Origin: F23-B02 sp963650165
Lineage (GTDB): Bacteria > Bacillota > Clostridia > Oscillospirales > Oscillospiraceae
Assembly: GCA_963650165.1 (NCBI GenBank)
Contig: CAVJKX010000030.1
Coordinates: forward strand, 1-14,999
Length of the DNA: 14,999 nucleotides
Direction: 5' to 3'
Of this stretch, positions 1-10,825 are shown piece by piece (position 1 is the first letter of the stretch; every line of letters begins with the position of its first letter). A program made the translations under genes and the position numbers. The notes under the pieces are model-generated. The model was not told the origin of the DNA and did no database searches. It saw only the letters and a program-made list of their open reading frames with translations.

Positions 1-159
1 ACCTCTTCAGTCACCTTCGGTGACAGCTTCCCCTCGAAGGGGAAGCCAAGGGTGGGAAACATTACTGCGCACTCACGGGATGCGAAACGTATTTATTTCC
101 TCCATTTTTTCCGGTCGGGCTGACGCAATATGCGTATCCGTGACTGCCTCAATGCGCCT

Positions 160-178
<19 letters not shown>
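1..178 (-). repeat. R1 arm plus R2 half unit downstream of the ABC exporter gene
   Basis: Positions 1-52 are an R1 arm, cut by the window edge. It has a TCACCTTCGGTGA hairpin and a second hairpin of CTTCCCC and GGGGAAG. A short linker with GGGAAACATTACTGCGCAC joins it to an R2 half unit at about 76-178, read on the minus strand: TTTCAGAGGCG, then GCGTATCCG-like, CCGACCGG, CGGAGGAAATAAATACG in reverse, and CGTTTCGC. The R2 end overlaps the last codons of the exporter gene (160-178), where two R2 termini are stacked about 14 bp apart. The same blocks recur in nearly every gap of the window. Confidence 0.85.
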
Positions 179-1887
<1,709 letters not shown>

Positions 1888-1899
1888 CTTGTACCTTTC

Positions 1900-2028
1900 T
1901 TTTCAGTGGCGCACTGACGCACCTACGGATACGCATATTGCCGCAGCCCGACCGGAAAAAACGGCGGAAATAAATACGTTTCGCGCCCCATTAGAATGTG
2001 CTGATTTTTATGTAAATTTCGTCTGCAC
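1900..2028 (+). repeat. R2 half unit upstream of the ABC exporter gene
   Basis: It starts with TTTTCAGTGGCGCACTGACG, continues with CACCTACGGATACGCATATTG, CCCGACCGGAAAAAACGGCG, AAATAAATACGTTTCGCG and CCCATTAGAATGTGCTGATT, and ends in the linker GTCTGCACCCTTGG, which leads into R1. Near-identical stretches occur at 8843-8970 and 12645-12847. The terminus lies about 15 bp upstream of the exporter start codon, just outside the ribosome binding site. Confidence 0.85.
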
Positions 2029-2154
2029 CCTTGGCTTCCCCTTGAGGGGAAGCTGTCACCGAAGGTGACTGAAGAGGTGTCTGCAAGCTGCAATACAGGT
2101 GCATGGCAGCTTTGATAAGTTTACACCTCTTCCGGCTCGCTTGCGCGACCCACC
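2029..2154. repeat. R1 inverted pair with short cargo
   Basis: The left arm (2029-2081) has GGCTTCCCCTTGAGGGGAAG, then GTCACCGAAGGTGAC, then TGAAGAGGTGT. The inverted right arm (2123-2154) starts ACACCTCTTCC and carries a GGCTCGC/GCGACC stem before it is cut off by an R2 terminus at 2157. The cargo of about 40 bp begins TCTGCAAGCTGCAATACAGG, which is also found after the R1 arm at 9021. No gene is visible in it. Confidence 0.8.
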
Positions 2155-2156
2155 TT

Positions 2157-2316
2157 TTTTCAGAGGCGCATTTAGGTCGTACTTATACGTTTTTTGCGTG
2201 AACCCGGTTCGATACTGCCAACAAAATAAGACCACTGCCGCGTAACGCGAGTGCGGAAAAAATTTTATTTATCCAATTATTTCGGTTTCCTGCGCGGCTG
2301 CCGGTCGGGACGCCGC
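2157..2316 (-). repeat. R2 unit, truncated at its inner end
   Basis: It starts TTTTCAGAGGCGCATTTAGG at 2157 and runs through TTATACGTTTTTTGCG, GAACCCGGTTCGATACTG, CGTAACGCGAGTGCGG and TGCGCGGCTGCCGGTCGGG. This is the inner order of the full units at 6429-6628, 11091-11290 and 12950-13140. The second terminus is missing, because the copy runs at GCCGCAATT into the ATTCA-rich R1-associated module. It lies in the 850-bp gap between rnhA and the exporter gene. Confidence 0.8.
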
Positions 2317-2688
2317 AATTATTCATTATTCACTATTCAATCTTCATTCGCAGAAGCGGAGCTTCTGCGCTGCCTTCCCCTTGCGGAGCCTGAGGGGAAG
2401 GTGGGTCGCGTAAGCGAGCCGGATGAGGTGTTATCAAATCCTTTGCCGTCAGGCAAACACAATATTATCTTAGGAAGCTTATCTTGGCCACTCGCCGTGG
2501 CGGGCAATTTGCATTAAGATCAAGTAAGATGCGGTTATTTGTGCCCGACTGAAGCTGCCTCCAGCCCGCGCAGAAAATTATCTTGCCTGTCCCTGCTTTT
2601 CCAATGTAGGCGGCTATCGCCGCAATTTAATAACACCTCATCCGTCACCTTCGGTGACACCTTCCCCTCAAGCTCCGCAAGGGGAAGG
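2311..2688. repeat. R1 inverted pair with about 130-190 bp of cargo
   Basis: The left part is an ATTCA-rich module (ATTATTCATTATTCACTATT), a GCAGAAGCGGAGCTTCTGC hairpin and an R1 arm to about 2431 ending GGATGAGGTGT, followed by the hairpin TTTGCCGTCAGGCAAA. The right arm (2608-2688) is inverted: GCGGCTATCGCCGC hairpin, ACACCTCATCCGTCACC, and CTTCCCCTCAAGCTCCGCAA. The cargo between them (about 2477-2607) has no ORF of note and no clear terminator. The same flanks enclose different cargo at 14800-14972. Confidence 0.78.
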
Positions 2689-2689
2689 C

Positions 2690-2745
2690 TTTTCAGAGGC
2701 GCTGCGGCATCGTACCGATACGGTTTTTGCCGCAGCCCTAACGCG
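2690..2745 (+). repeat. R2 terminal fragment at the 3' end of rnhA
   Basis: It starts TTTTCAGAGGCGCTGCGGC at 2690 and continues ATCGTACCGATACGGTTTTT and GCCGCAGCCCTAACGCG. It joins the coding sequence of rnhA, whose stop codon TAG... TAA region is read from this block. It resembles the left arm at 12950 (CTGTACCGATACATTTATTG). Confidence 0.65.
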
Positions 2746-3178
2746 AAGCCAAAGAAGCGGCGACGGCGAGCTCGTCGCAGCGGTTGTTGAACTCGTTCTC
2801 GGCGTGACCCTTGACCCAGTGGCAGTGCAGCTCGTGCTTTTCGCACAGCTCCAGCAGCTCCGCCCAGAGGTCGGGGTTGAGCGCGGGCTTCTTGTCGGCC
2901 TTTTTCCAGCCGTTGCGCCGCCACGAAACGGCCCAGCCCTTGCTGAGCGCGTCGATGACGTACTTCGAGTCCGAGTACAGCTCCACGACACATGGCTCCT
3001 TGAGCGCCTTCAGCGCCGAGATCACGCCCGTGAGCTCCATGCGGTTGTTCGTCGTCATTTTCTCGCCGCCCGAGAGCTCCTTTTTTGCGCCGTTATAGCA
3101 CAAAATCGCGCCCCAGCCGCCCGGTCCCGGGTTGCCGGAGCACGCTCCGTCCGTGTATATGGTAACAGTTTTCATCAT
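2738..3178 (-). CDS. rnhA: Ribonuclease HI
   Basis: This 146-residue protein is ribonuclease HI, which cuts the RNA strand of RNA-DNA hybrids in R-loops and replication primers. The metal-binding catalytic set is present: Asp10 in YTDGACSGNPGPGGWG, Glu48 in NNRMEL, Asp70 in YSDSKY, and Asp135 in the CDELA motif, with the conserved His125 in WVKGHAEN. The basic WRRNGWKKADKK stretch at about 86-97 matches the substrate-handling region of the long bacterial type. Its length is slightly below the 155 residues of the E. coli enzyme. The start at 3176-3178 overlaps the stop of the upstream SHOCT gene in ATGA; a second ATG follows at once, so either Met could be used. There is no strong own Shine-Dalgarno sequence, so translational coupling is likely. 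The C-terminus (LASR, stop) lies in or beside an R2 fragment, and the extreme tail may be repeat-derived. Confidence 0.95.
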   Translation of the reverse strand: MMKTVTIYTDGACSGNPGPGGWGAILCYNGAKKELSGGEKMTTNNRMELTGVISALKALKEPCVVELYSDSKYVIDALSKGWAVSWRRNGWKKADKKPALNPDLWAELLELCEKHELHCHWVKGHAENEFNNRCDELAVAASLASR

Positions 3179-3663
3179 TTGATCCCAAACTTTCGCATGA
3201 GGATATTGTATTCGTCCTTTTCGATGATGCCGTTGCGCAGCATCTCCCTGAGCTGGTATGCGCGCTTTTCCGCATCCGTGCCGCGGTAAGCGGGCGTGAC
3301 GTCCTCGTGGTCGTCGCCGCAGCGGCTGAGATCGTCGCGCATTTTCTCGGTCAGACGCTTGCTCAGGCTCTCGCTCTCGGCGCGCTTTCCGACAAATTTC
3401 GACATGTCAAAGTGCTGCGGCTTAAACTCGCGCTTAACGGGCTCGGACCGCTCCTGCGCATCGTTCTTTTTCGCCTCGGCCTGCTGCTTTTTTACCGCAA
3501 AGGCCGCCAGCACGGCTGCGCCGATCATCAGAACGACGAAAAACGCGCTGCCGCCGTCGAAGCCGACGGCATCAATGAACATGATGAGCGCCACGATGCC
3601 GAAGATGACAAGCTTTGCGATCCCGGCCTCCGGCTTCTGATCCTTTTTCCTGTTGTCGTTCAT
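3175..3663 (-). CDS. Small membrane protein with C-terminal SHOCT domain
   Basis: This is a protein of 162 residues with unknown specific function. A charged N-terminus (1-14) is followed by two predicted membrane helices at about 15-33 and 38-57, then a charged, soluble linker rich in Lys, Glu and Gln (58-130). The C-terminal 30 residues, AYQLREMLRNGIIEKDEY and onward, fit the SHOCT (short C-terminal) pattern: leucine-spaced helix, Gly, then an acidic EY turn and a second helix. SHOCT domains are often found at the ends of membrane or oligomerising proteins; their role is poorly defined. The ATG at 3661-3663 is preceded by GAGGATGAAAAA. The stop overlaps the rnhA start by 4 nt, so the two are one transcription unit, downstream of gyrA after a 221-bp repeat gap. 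The pairing with rnhA could be only an operon accident. Confidence 0.75.
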   Translation of the reverse strand: MNDNRKKDQKPEAGIAKLVIFGIVALIMFIDAVGFDGGSAFFVVLMIGAAVLAAFAVKKQQAEAKKNDAQERSEPVKREFKPQHFDMSKFVGKRAESESLSKRLTEKMRDDLSRCGDDHEDVTPAYRGTDAEKRAYQLREMLRNGIIEKDEYNILMRKFGIK

Positions 3664-3677
3664 TTTTTCATCCTCGC

Positions 3678-3846
3678 TTTTTCAGTAGCGCATTGACGCA
3701 CCTACGGATACGCTTATTGCGGGTGCACGGTATCGAAACAATGGAGGAAACTACAGCGTTTCGCGCCCCATTAGTGCGGAGTAATGTTTCCCGCCCTTGG
3801 CTTCCCCTCGGAGGGGAAGCTGTCGGCAAAGCCGACTGAAGAGGTG
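3678..3846. repeat. R2 half unit followed by an R1 arm (gyrA-SHOCT gap)
   Basis: The R2 part (3678-3793) starts TTTTTCAGTAGCGCATTGACG and carries the ACGGTATCGAAACAATGGAG, AAACTACAGCGTTTCGCG and TGCGGAGTAATGTTTCCCGC variants. The R1 arm (3794-3846) has CTTCCCCTCGGAGGGGAAG and GTCGGCAAAGCCGAC stems and ends GAAGAGGTG. Two small stems, CGGCGTAAGCCG and TCAATATTGA, fill the rest up to the gyrA stop. In the sense of transcription (minus strand) none has a T-tract, so none looks like a standard intrinsic terminator. Confidence 0.8.
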
Positions 3847-3884
3847 GAATTATATCCTCGGCGTAAGCCGACTCAATATTGAGT

Positions 3885-6395
<2,511 letters not shown>

Positions 6396-6398
<3 letters not shown>

Positions 6399-6426
6399 TT
6401 TTTCAATAGCGCATCAGCGCTTCTCC
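6396..6426 (-). promoter_or_regulatory. gyrA ribosome binding site split from the start by a hairpin
   Basis: On the minus strand the order is GGAGA (6422-6426), AGCGC-TGAT-GCGCT (6408-6421), ATTGAAAAA, ATG. The linear distance from GGAGA to ATG is 23 nt, too long for a normal site. Folding the perfect 5-bp stem would leave 9 nt, a normal spacing. The stem lies in sequence resembling the end of the R2 repeat. A near copy stands before yaaA at 10796-10825. Function is inferred. Confidence 0.5.
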
Positions 6427-6428
6427 TT

Positions 6429-6628
6429 TTTTCAGCGGCGCATTGAATCTGCACCTGTACATATATTGCGTCAGCCCGAACGGCAGCCGCGCAGAAAACC
6501 TAAATGATCGGATAAACAAATCTTTTTCCGTACCCACGGTACGCGAAACGCTGTAGTTTCCTCCATTGTTTCCGGTCGGGACACCGGAGATATCCGTATC
6601 CGCAGCTGCGCAAATTCGCCTCTAAAAA
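6429..6628. repeat. Full-length R2 unit (MITE-like, 200 bp) between gyrB and gyrA
   Basis: The left end is TTTTCAGCGGCGCATTGA, and the right end in reverse is TTTTTAGAGGCGAATTTGCG. Between them are GCGTCAGCCCGAACGGCAGC, CGCGCAGAAAACC, GGATAAACAAATC, TTTTTCCGTACCCACGGTACGCG, in pieces, and then a second arm with CTCCATTGTTTCCGGTCGGG. The length is 200 bp, the same as the copy at 11091-11290. The right end contains the gyrB stop codon (6622-6624). No flanking target duplication is obvious. Confidence 0.8.
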
Positions 6629-8553
6629 TCGAGATTTACGGCATATTTGGCGTTTTCCTCGATAAAGGCCTTGCGCGGCTCGACCTGCTCGCCCATGAGG
6701 ATGGTGAATATCTCGTCGGCCTTGACCGCGTCCTCGAGGCAGATGCGGCGCAGGGTGCGCGTTTCGGGGTTCATGGTGGTCTCCCACAGCTCGTGCGGGT
6801 CCATCTCGCCGAGGCCCTTGAAGCGCGAGATATCTACCTTCGCGTTCGGGTTATCGCCGCGCAGCTCGGCCGAGACGCGGTCGCGCTCCTCGTCTGAGAA
6901 GGCAACGCGCGAGGTCTTGCCGCGGGTGAGCTTATACAGCGGCGGCACGGCGGAATACACATAGCCCTGCTCGATGAGCGGGCGCATGAAGCGGAAGAAG
7001 AAGGTCAGCATCAGGGTGCGGATATGCGCACCGTCAACGTCGGCATCGGCCATGATGACTATCTTGTGGTATCTGAGCTTATTGACGTCGAACTCGTCGC
7101 CGATGCCGGCGCCCAGCGCGGTGATGACCGGCGCGAGCTTGTCGTTGCCGTAGACCTTGTCCGCGCGCGCCTTCTCGACGTTGAGCATCTTGCCCCACAG
7201 CGGCAGGATCGCCTGGAAGCGCGAGTCGCGCCCCTGGGTCGCAGAGCCGCCTGCCGAGTCGCCCTCGACGATGTACAGCTCAGTCAGCGACGCGTCGCGC
7301 TCGTTGCAGTCGCGCAGCTTATCCGGCATCTGGCCGGACTCGAGCCCCGTTTTCCTGCGCACGGACTCGCGCGCCTTTCTCGCCGCCTCACGCGCACGCG
7401 AAGCGGTCATTGCCTTTTCGAGTATCGCCTTGCCGACGGCGGGGTTTTCCTCCAGAAACTGCTCGAGCTTATCGCTCACAACGCCGTCAACGAGCGTGCG
7501 CATCTCGCTGTTGCCGAGCTTTGCCTTGGTCTGACCCTCGAACTGCGGCTCGGTGAGCTTGACGGAGATGATTGCGGTCATGCCCTCGCGGCAGTCCTCG
7601 CCGGAGAGCTTGTCGTCGTTTTTGAGTATGCCGACCTTGGTGCCGTAGGCGTTGAGAACGCGCGTCAATGCCGTGCGGAAGCCGGTCTCGTGCATGCCGC
7701 CCTCGGGCGTGTGGATGTTATTTGCAAACGAGACGATGATCTCGTTATAGCTGTCGTTATACTGAAGCGCGATCTCGGCCTCGGAGTCGGACCTCTCGCC
7801 CTTCATGTAGATGACCTCGTTGTGCAGCGGGGTCTTGTTCTGGTTTATGAACGAAACGAACTCGCGGATGCCGCCGGCGTAGCACATCTCGTCCTTCTGC
7901 TCCTTACCCTCGCGCCTGTCCTCGGTGGAGATGTACAGGCCGCCGTTTAAAAACGCCTGCTCGCGCATGCGGGTGTGCAGGGTGTCGTAATCATACACGG
8001 TGTCGTCGAACATCTCGGGATCGGGCTTGAAGCGGACGGTCGTGCCTGTACGGTCGGTGTCGCCGATGATCTTCATCTCCTGCGTGATATTGCCGCGGGA
8101 GAACTTCATCTCGTAGATCTTGCCGTTTTTGTGGACGTGCACGACGAGCCACTCGCTCATTGCGTTTACGACCGATGCGCCGACGCCGTGCAGGCCGCCG
8201 GATACCTTGTAGCCTCCGCCGCCGAACTTGCCGCCGGCGTGCAGCACGGTGAATACGACCTCGAGCGCGCTCTTGCCGGTCTGCTCCTGGATGTCCACGG
8301 GGATGCCGCGGCCGTTATCGCGCACGCATATGACGTCGCCGGGCTCGATCACGACCTCGATATGGTCGCAGTAGCCGGCCAGCGCCTCGTCGATGGAGTT
8401 GTCGACGATCTCATACACCAGGTGGTGCAGACCCGACGACGATGTCGAGCCGATGTACATGCCCGGACGCTTCCTGACCGCCTCCAGACCCTCGAGCACC
8501 TGGATCTTCGATGCGTCGTATTCCTGTGTGATCTTCTCGTTAATATCCGACAT
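6622..8553 (-). CDS. gyrB: DNA gyrase subunit B
   Basis: This is GyrB, 643 residues, the ATPase subunit of DNA gyrase. The GHKL ATPase fold is shown by DNSIDEA at 51-57, DNGRGIPV at 79-86 and GGLHGVG at 119-125, with the short HAGGKFGGGGYKVSGG lid. QTKAKLGN at 341-348 is the ATP-contacting loop. The TOPRIM domain has EGDSAGGSA with Glu430 and the metal-binding MADADVDGAH with Asp502, Asp504 and Asp506; PLWGKMLNVEKAR follows the first motif and has Trp where many homologues have Arg. RFKGLGEM at 577-584 closes the conserved core. There is no large insertion, and the length is typical of Gram-positive GyrB. The ATG at 8551-8553 has GAAAGG nine nt upstream. The protein ends NLDF, a usual GyrB ending, and its TAG stop coincides with the first bases of an R2 end. 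It lies downstream of remB after a 687-bp repeat gap. Confidence 0.97.
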   Translation of the reverse strand: MSDINEKITQEYDASKIQVLEGLEAVRKRPGMYIGSTSSSGLHHLVYEIVDNSIDEALAGYCDHIEVVIEPGDVICVRDNGRGIPVDIQEQTGKSALEVVFTVLHAGGKFGGGGYKVSGGLHGVGASVVNAMSEWLVVHVHKNGKIYEMKFSRGNITQEMKIIGDTDRTGTTVRFKPDPEMFDDTVYDYDTLHTRMREQAFLNGGLYISTEDRREGKEQKDEMCYAGGIREFVSFINQNKTPLHNEVIYMKGERSDSEAEIALQYNDSYNEIIVSFANNIHTPEGGMHETGFRTALTRVLNAYGTKVGILKNDDKLSGEDCREGMTAIISVKLTEPQFEGQTKAKLGNSEMRTLVDGVVSDKLEQFLEENPAVGKAILEKAMTASRAREAARKARESVRRKTGLESGQMPDKLRDCNERDASLTELYIVEGDSAGGSATQGRDSRFQAILPLWGKMLNVEKARADKVYGNDKLAPVITALGAGIGDEFDVNKLRYHKIVIMADADVDGAHIRTLMLTFFFRFMRPLIEQGYVYSAVPPLYKLTRGKTSRVAFSDEERDRVSAELRGDNPNAKVDISRFKGLGEMDPHELWETTMNPETRTLRRICLEDAVKADEIFTILMGEQVEPRKAFIEENAKYAVNLDF

Positions 8554-8624
8554 TTTCTATCGCCTTTCAATGTAATTTGCTTTGGAAGTAAAAAAGTCTC
8601 TTCATATATACCCTGTTTTCGGGC

Positions 8625-8645
8625 CGTACTTGTACGTTTCCGTAC
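8625..8645. promoter_or_regulatory. Triple CGTAC arm sequence upstream of gyrB
   Basis: Three arms CGTAC (8625-8629), GTACG (8632-8636) and CGTAC (8641-8645) sit 72-92 bp upstream of the gyrB start. Arm 2 can pair with arm 1 or with arm 3. A TATATA stretch (8605-8610, minus-strand -10-like) is nearby, but no good -35 was found. It may be an operator, or only a decayed R2 fragment, since R2 copies also carry CGTACTTATACG. Confidence 0.3.
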
Positions 8646-8650
8646 AATGT

Positions 8651-8970
8651 TTTTTTTAATAGCGCATTTTTTAGTGGCGCATTTAGTTTGTACTTATACG
8701 TATATTGCGGGCGCCCGGTATCGAGACACCGGAGAAAACAAAAACGTTTCGCGCTTTTTCAGAGGCGCGTTTGGTCTGCACCTATACGCATATTGCGGGC
8801 GCACGGTATCGAGACACCGGAGAAAACAAATATGTCTCGCGTTCTTTCAGTGGCGCATTGACGCTCCTGCCTATACGGTTTTTGTGTCAGCCCGACCGGA
8901 AAAAACGGCGGAAATAAATACGTTTCGCGTCCCATTAGAATGTGCTTATTTTTGTATAAATTTGGTCTGC
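8651..8970 (+). repeat. Three 88-bp tandem R2 half units (remB-gyrB gap)
   Basis: Units start at 8667, 8755 and 8843, an exact 88-bp period. The first two share TTTTTCAG/AGTGGCGC, TATACG(C/T)ATATTGCGGGCGC, CGGTATCGAGACACCGGAGA and AAACAAA, and end near TCGCGC/TCGCGT. The third changes to the CCCGACCGGAAAAAACGGCG variant and runs on into the linker GTCTGCACCCTTGG and an R1 arm. A fourth stub, TTTTTAATAGCGCA, precedes them at 8653-8666. The array is in one direction, head to tail. Confidence 0.85.
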
Positions 8971-9146
8971 ACCCTTGGCTTCCCCTTGAGGGGAAGCTGT
9001 CACCGAAGGTGACTGAAGAGGTGTCTGCAAGCTGCAATACAGGCGCTTGGCAGGTTTTATTTGAGTTTGCCTGACGGCAAAGGATTTGATAACACCTCAT
9101 CCGTCGGCTGTCGCCGACACCTTCCCCTCAAAGGGGAAGGCAAGAG
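8971..9146. repeat. R1 inverted pair (remB-gyrB gap)
   Basis: The left arm has GGCTTCCCCTTGAGGGGAAG, GTCACCGAAGGTGAC and TGAAGAGGTGT. The cargo begins TCTGCAAGCTGCAATACAGG as at 2081 and contains the hairpin TTTGCCTGACGGCAAA. The inverted right arm has ACACCTCATCCGTCGG, a GGCTGTCGCC stem and CTTCCCCTCAAAGGGGAAGG. The 687-bp gap holds only repeats plus the gyrB leader; no gene is seen. Confidence 0.82.
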
Positions 9147-9264
9147 TGCACAACATTACTGCGCACTGATGTTGCACGAAACGCCGTAGTTTCCACCAAG
9201 TCTCGAACCGGGCACCCGTAGTTTCCGTATAAGTGCAGCCTCAATGCGCCTCCGAAATACGCCT
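9147..9264 (-). repeat. R2 half unit at the 3' end of remB
   Basis: It contains CAACATTACTGCGCACTGA, CACGAAACGCCGTAGTTTCC, TCTCGAACCGGGCACCCGTA and GTGCAGCCTCAATGCGCCTC. The terminus (minus strand TTTCGGAGGCGCATTGA) enters the coding sequence of remB and gives its last residues and its stop. A second partial terminus (ACAGGCGTA) lies directly inside it. Confidence 0.8.
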
Positions 9265-9495
9265 GTACAGGGTCTGGGGTGACATCTGGCTGAGGTAGAC
9301 GGTGGTTTTGTTTCCGTCGCGGCAGACGACGAAGCTTTTGGGTATATCCTCCGCGACGTTGACGACGCTGCCGCTTTTTTCGGCTGCGGCGAGGAAGCGC
9401 CGCGTAAGCTGCGACTGGCTGGTATTGTCGAGGTCGAAAACGCCCACGATACTGTCCGTGCGGACGACGGCGCCCGCGCCCAGATGCAGATACAT
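9241..9495 (-). CDS. remB: RemB-like DUF370 regulator
   Basis: This 84-residue protein is of the DUF370 family (RemB, formerly YaaB), here in the same recF-gyrB position as in Bacillus subtilis. The N-terminus MYLHLGAGAVVRTDSIVGVFDLDNT, in pieces MYLHLG and IVGVFDLDNTS, is diagnostic of the family, followed by the FLAAAEKSG and IPKSFVV strand segments. RemA/RemB proteins affect biofilm-matrix gene expression in Bacillus; whether this applies here is unknown. The start at 9493-9495 shares one base with the recF stop (TGATG) and has GGGAGG eight nt upstream, a strong site, so translation is coupled to recF. The last four residues, SEAH, and the TGA are read from an R2 repeat end in the same frame as the SEAYF tail of the exporter. 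The C-terminus therefore may not be native. Confidence 0.88.
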   Translation of the reverse strand: MYLHLGAGAVVRTDSIVGVFDLDNTSQSQLTRRFLAAAEKSGSVVNVAEDIPKSFVVCRDGNKTTVYLSQMSPQTLYRRISEAH

Positions 9496-10595
9496 CAGCC
9501 TATCCTCCCGTTTCTGACGTGCAGCACCGTGCCGCCGGTGCGGCGCGAAATGCCCTCGTCCTCGCAGCAGGTGATGAGCGTCTGCCCGCCGCCGATGCGG
9601 TTGAGGACAAACTCCTGACGCCGGGTGTCGAGCTCCGAGAGCACGTCGTCGAGCAGCAGTATCGGATACTCGCCGGTCTCCGAAAGGTATATCTCGCGCT
9701 CGGCGAGCTTTATGGAAAGGGCGGCCGTGCGCGTCTGGCCCTGGCTTGCAAAGCTGCGCGCAGGCCTGCCGTTTATGCTGATTATAAGATCGTCCTTGTG
9801 CGCGCCGGAAAGGCACTGGCCGGACTCGAGCTCGGCCTTTTTATGCGCCTGCATATGGTCGCACAGGTCGTAGAATATCTCCTTTACCGAGGCTGTCGGG
9901 TCTTTGACCGAGGACACGGTCGCATACTCGATGCCCAGCCTTTCGCCCGCACCGGAAAACTCGCCGTGTATGGGCGCGGCCTCCTCGGCAAGGCGCGCGG
10001 CAAACGACGCGCGGTAGCGGATAAGCTGAGCCGAGGCGCGGCACATACCGTCGGAAAACTCGTCGAGCGTGTCCAGCAGCGATGGCTTGTCGCGCCAATC
10101 CTTTAAAATGCGCGTCTTGCTCTCATAGAACTTGTTGAACTGTGAAAGATACTCGGCATAGCGCGGCCTGATCTGGCATATGGCGTTGTCCATCAGCCGC
10201 CGCCGCGCCGCCGCGCCCTCCTTGATGAGGTTCAGGTCGTCCGGGCAGAACAGCACGACGTTGAGCGTTTCGGCAAGCTCCGACGCCGTTTTTTTGACGG
10301 CGTTGACGGTGATCTGCTTTCTCACGCCGCTGCGCAGAAGTATGCGCACGGTCTGGCTGCGTCCGTGGCTCTCGACCTCGGCGAGGATCTCCGCGCTGTC
10401 GCAGCCGAAGCCGATGAGCTCGCGGTCAAAGCGCGTGCGGAAGCTGCGCCCCATCGCGAGCATATACACCGCCTCGAGAAGATTGGTCTTGCCCTGCGCG
10501 TTTTCGCCGTAGATGACGTTCGTGCCGGACGAGAGCACGGCGGTCTCAAAATCGTAATTGCGGAAGCCGTTGAGGGCTATGCGCTCAATTTTCAT
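9495..10595 (-). CDS. recF: DNA replication/repair protein RecF
   Basis: This is RecF, 366 residues, an SMC-like ATPase that with RecO and RecR loads RecA onto gapped DNA at stalled forks. Walker A is GENAQGKTN at 30-38, with the family-typical MKIERIALNGFRNY start and MGRSFRT loop. The ABC-type signature region reads SFASQGQTRTAALS at about 281-294. Walker B is ILLLDDV at 312-318, followed by the D-loop LSELD at 319-323. The SGAHKDDL motif at 263-270 is the other conserved RecF block. I chose the start at 10593-10595, whose ATG overlaps the yaaA stop in ATGA and gives the family-standard N-terminus; a longer reading back to 10670 would add 25 Arg-rich residues that overlap yaaA. The own ribosome site is weak, so coupling with yaaA is likely. 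The C-terminus overlaps remB by one base. Confidence 0.96.
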   Translation of the reverse strand: MKIERIALNGFRNYDFETAVLSSGTNVIYGENAQGKTNLLEAVYMLAMGRSFRTRFDRELIGFGCDSAEILAEVESHGRSQTVRILLRSGVRKQITVNAVKKTASELAETLNVVLFCPDDLNLIKEGAAARRRLMDNAICQIRPRYAEYLSQFNKFYESKTRILKDWRDKPSLLDTLDEFSDGMCRASAQLIRYRASFAARLAEEAAPIHGEFSGAGERLGIEYATVSSVKDPTASVKEIFYDLCDHMQAHKKAELESGQCLSGAHKDDLIISINGRPARSFASQGQTRTAALSIKLAEREIYLSETGEYPILLLDDVLSELDTRRQEFVLNRIGGGQTLITCCEDEGISRRTGGTVLHVRNGRIG

Positions 10596-10798
10596 TTTAC
10601 TATCTTGACGGTCTCGCCGGCAAAGGAAACCACGTCGCCCTCGTGCAGCTTTTTGCCGCGCATGGTGCATTTTTCGCCGTTTACCTCGACAAGACCCTCG
10701 GCGATGACGTATTTCGCCTCGCCGCCGGTGCCCACCAGCGCCGCATACTTCAGCAGCGCATCGAGCTTTATAAATTCCGTTGTTATCTGTATCTCCAT
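10592..10798 (-). CDS. yaaA: S4-domain RNA-binding protein YaaA/RlbA
   Basis: This small protein of 68 residues is almost entirely an S4 RNA-binding domain: FIKLDALLKYAALVGTGGEA (residues 9-28), then VIAEGLVEVNGE, RGKKLHEGDVVSF and a last VKIV strand. It is the YaaA (RlbA) family, found between dnaN and recF in many Bacillota. Its molecular role is uncertain; S4 domains bind structured RNA, and a ribosome-linked role has been proposed for the family. The stop overlaps recF by 4 nt. The start at 10796-10798 has no Shine-Dalgarno sequence at normal distance; a GGAGA lies 23 nt upstream beyond a small hairpin, as at gyrA. The gene is split from dnaN by 505 bp of repeats, although this gap is usually short. 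Confidence 0.92.
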   Translation of the reverse strand: MEIQITTEFIKLDALLKYAALVGTGGEAKYVIAEGLVEVNGEKCTMRGKKLHEGDVVSFAGETVKIVK

Positions 10799-10825
10799 TT
10801 TTTAATAGCGAATTAACGCTTCTCC
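10796..10825 (-). promoter_or_regulatory. yaaA ribosome binding site split from the start by a hairpin
   Basis: On the minus strand the order is GGAGA (10821-10825), AGCG-TTAATT-CGCT (10807-10820), ATTAAAAA, ATG. The stem is 4 bp, or 5 with a T-T mismatch where gyrA has C-G. Without the fold the spacing is 22 nt; with it, 8 nt. The block is part of an R2 element (TTTTTAATAGCGAATTAACG on the plus strand), so the site looks recruited from a repeat. Function is inferred. Confidence 0.5.

Noticed and set aside
2130..2160. Plus-strand GGCTCGC/GCGACC stem followed by a T-run
   Set aside because: The T-run is the start of an R2 terminus and no plus-strand gene lies upstream, so a terminator role is not supported.
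8600..8635. gyrB promoter with -10 TATATA
   Set aside because: No -35 of reasonable quality lies at 16-18 bp spacing, so I did not list it as a promoter.
8667..8930. CRISPR-like array
   Set aside because: Three 88-bp direct copies without unique spacers and without cas genes; they are R2 half units.
8705..9100. Small frames within the remB-gyrB repeats
   Set aside because: They are made entirely of R2 and R1 repeat sequence and recur in different frames at other copies, so no coding constraint is visible.
10596..10670. N-terminal extension of RecF by 25 residues
   Set aside because: It overlaps yaaA, is Arg-rich, and the inner ATG gives the standard MKIERIAL start with ATGA coupling.
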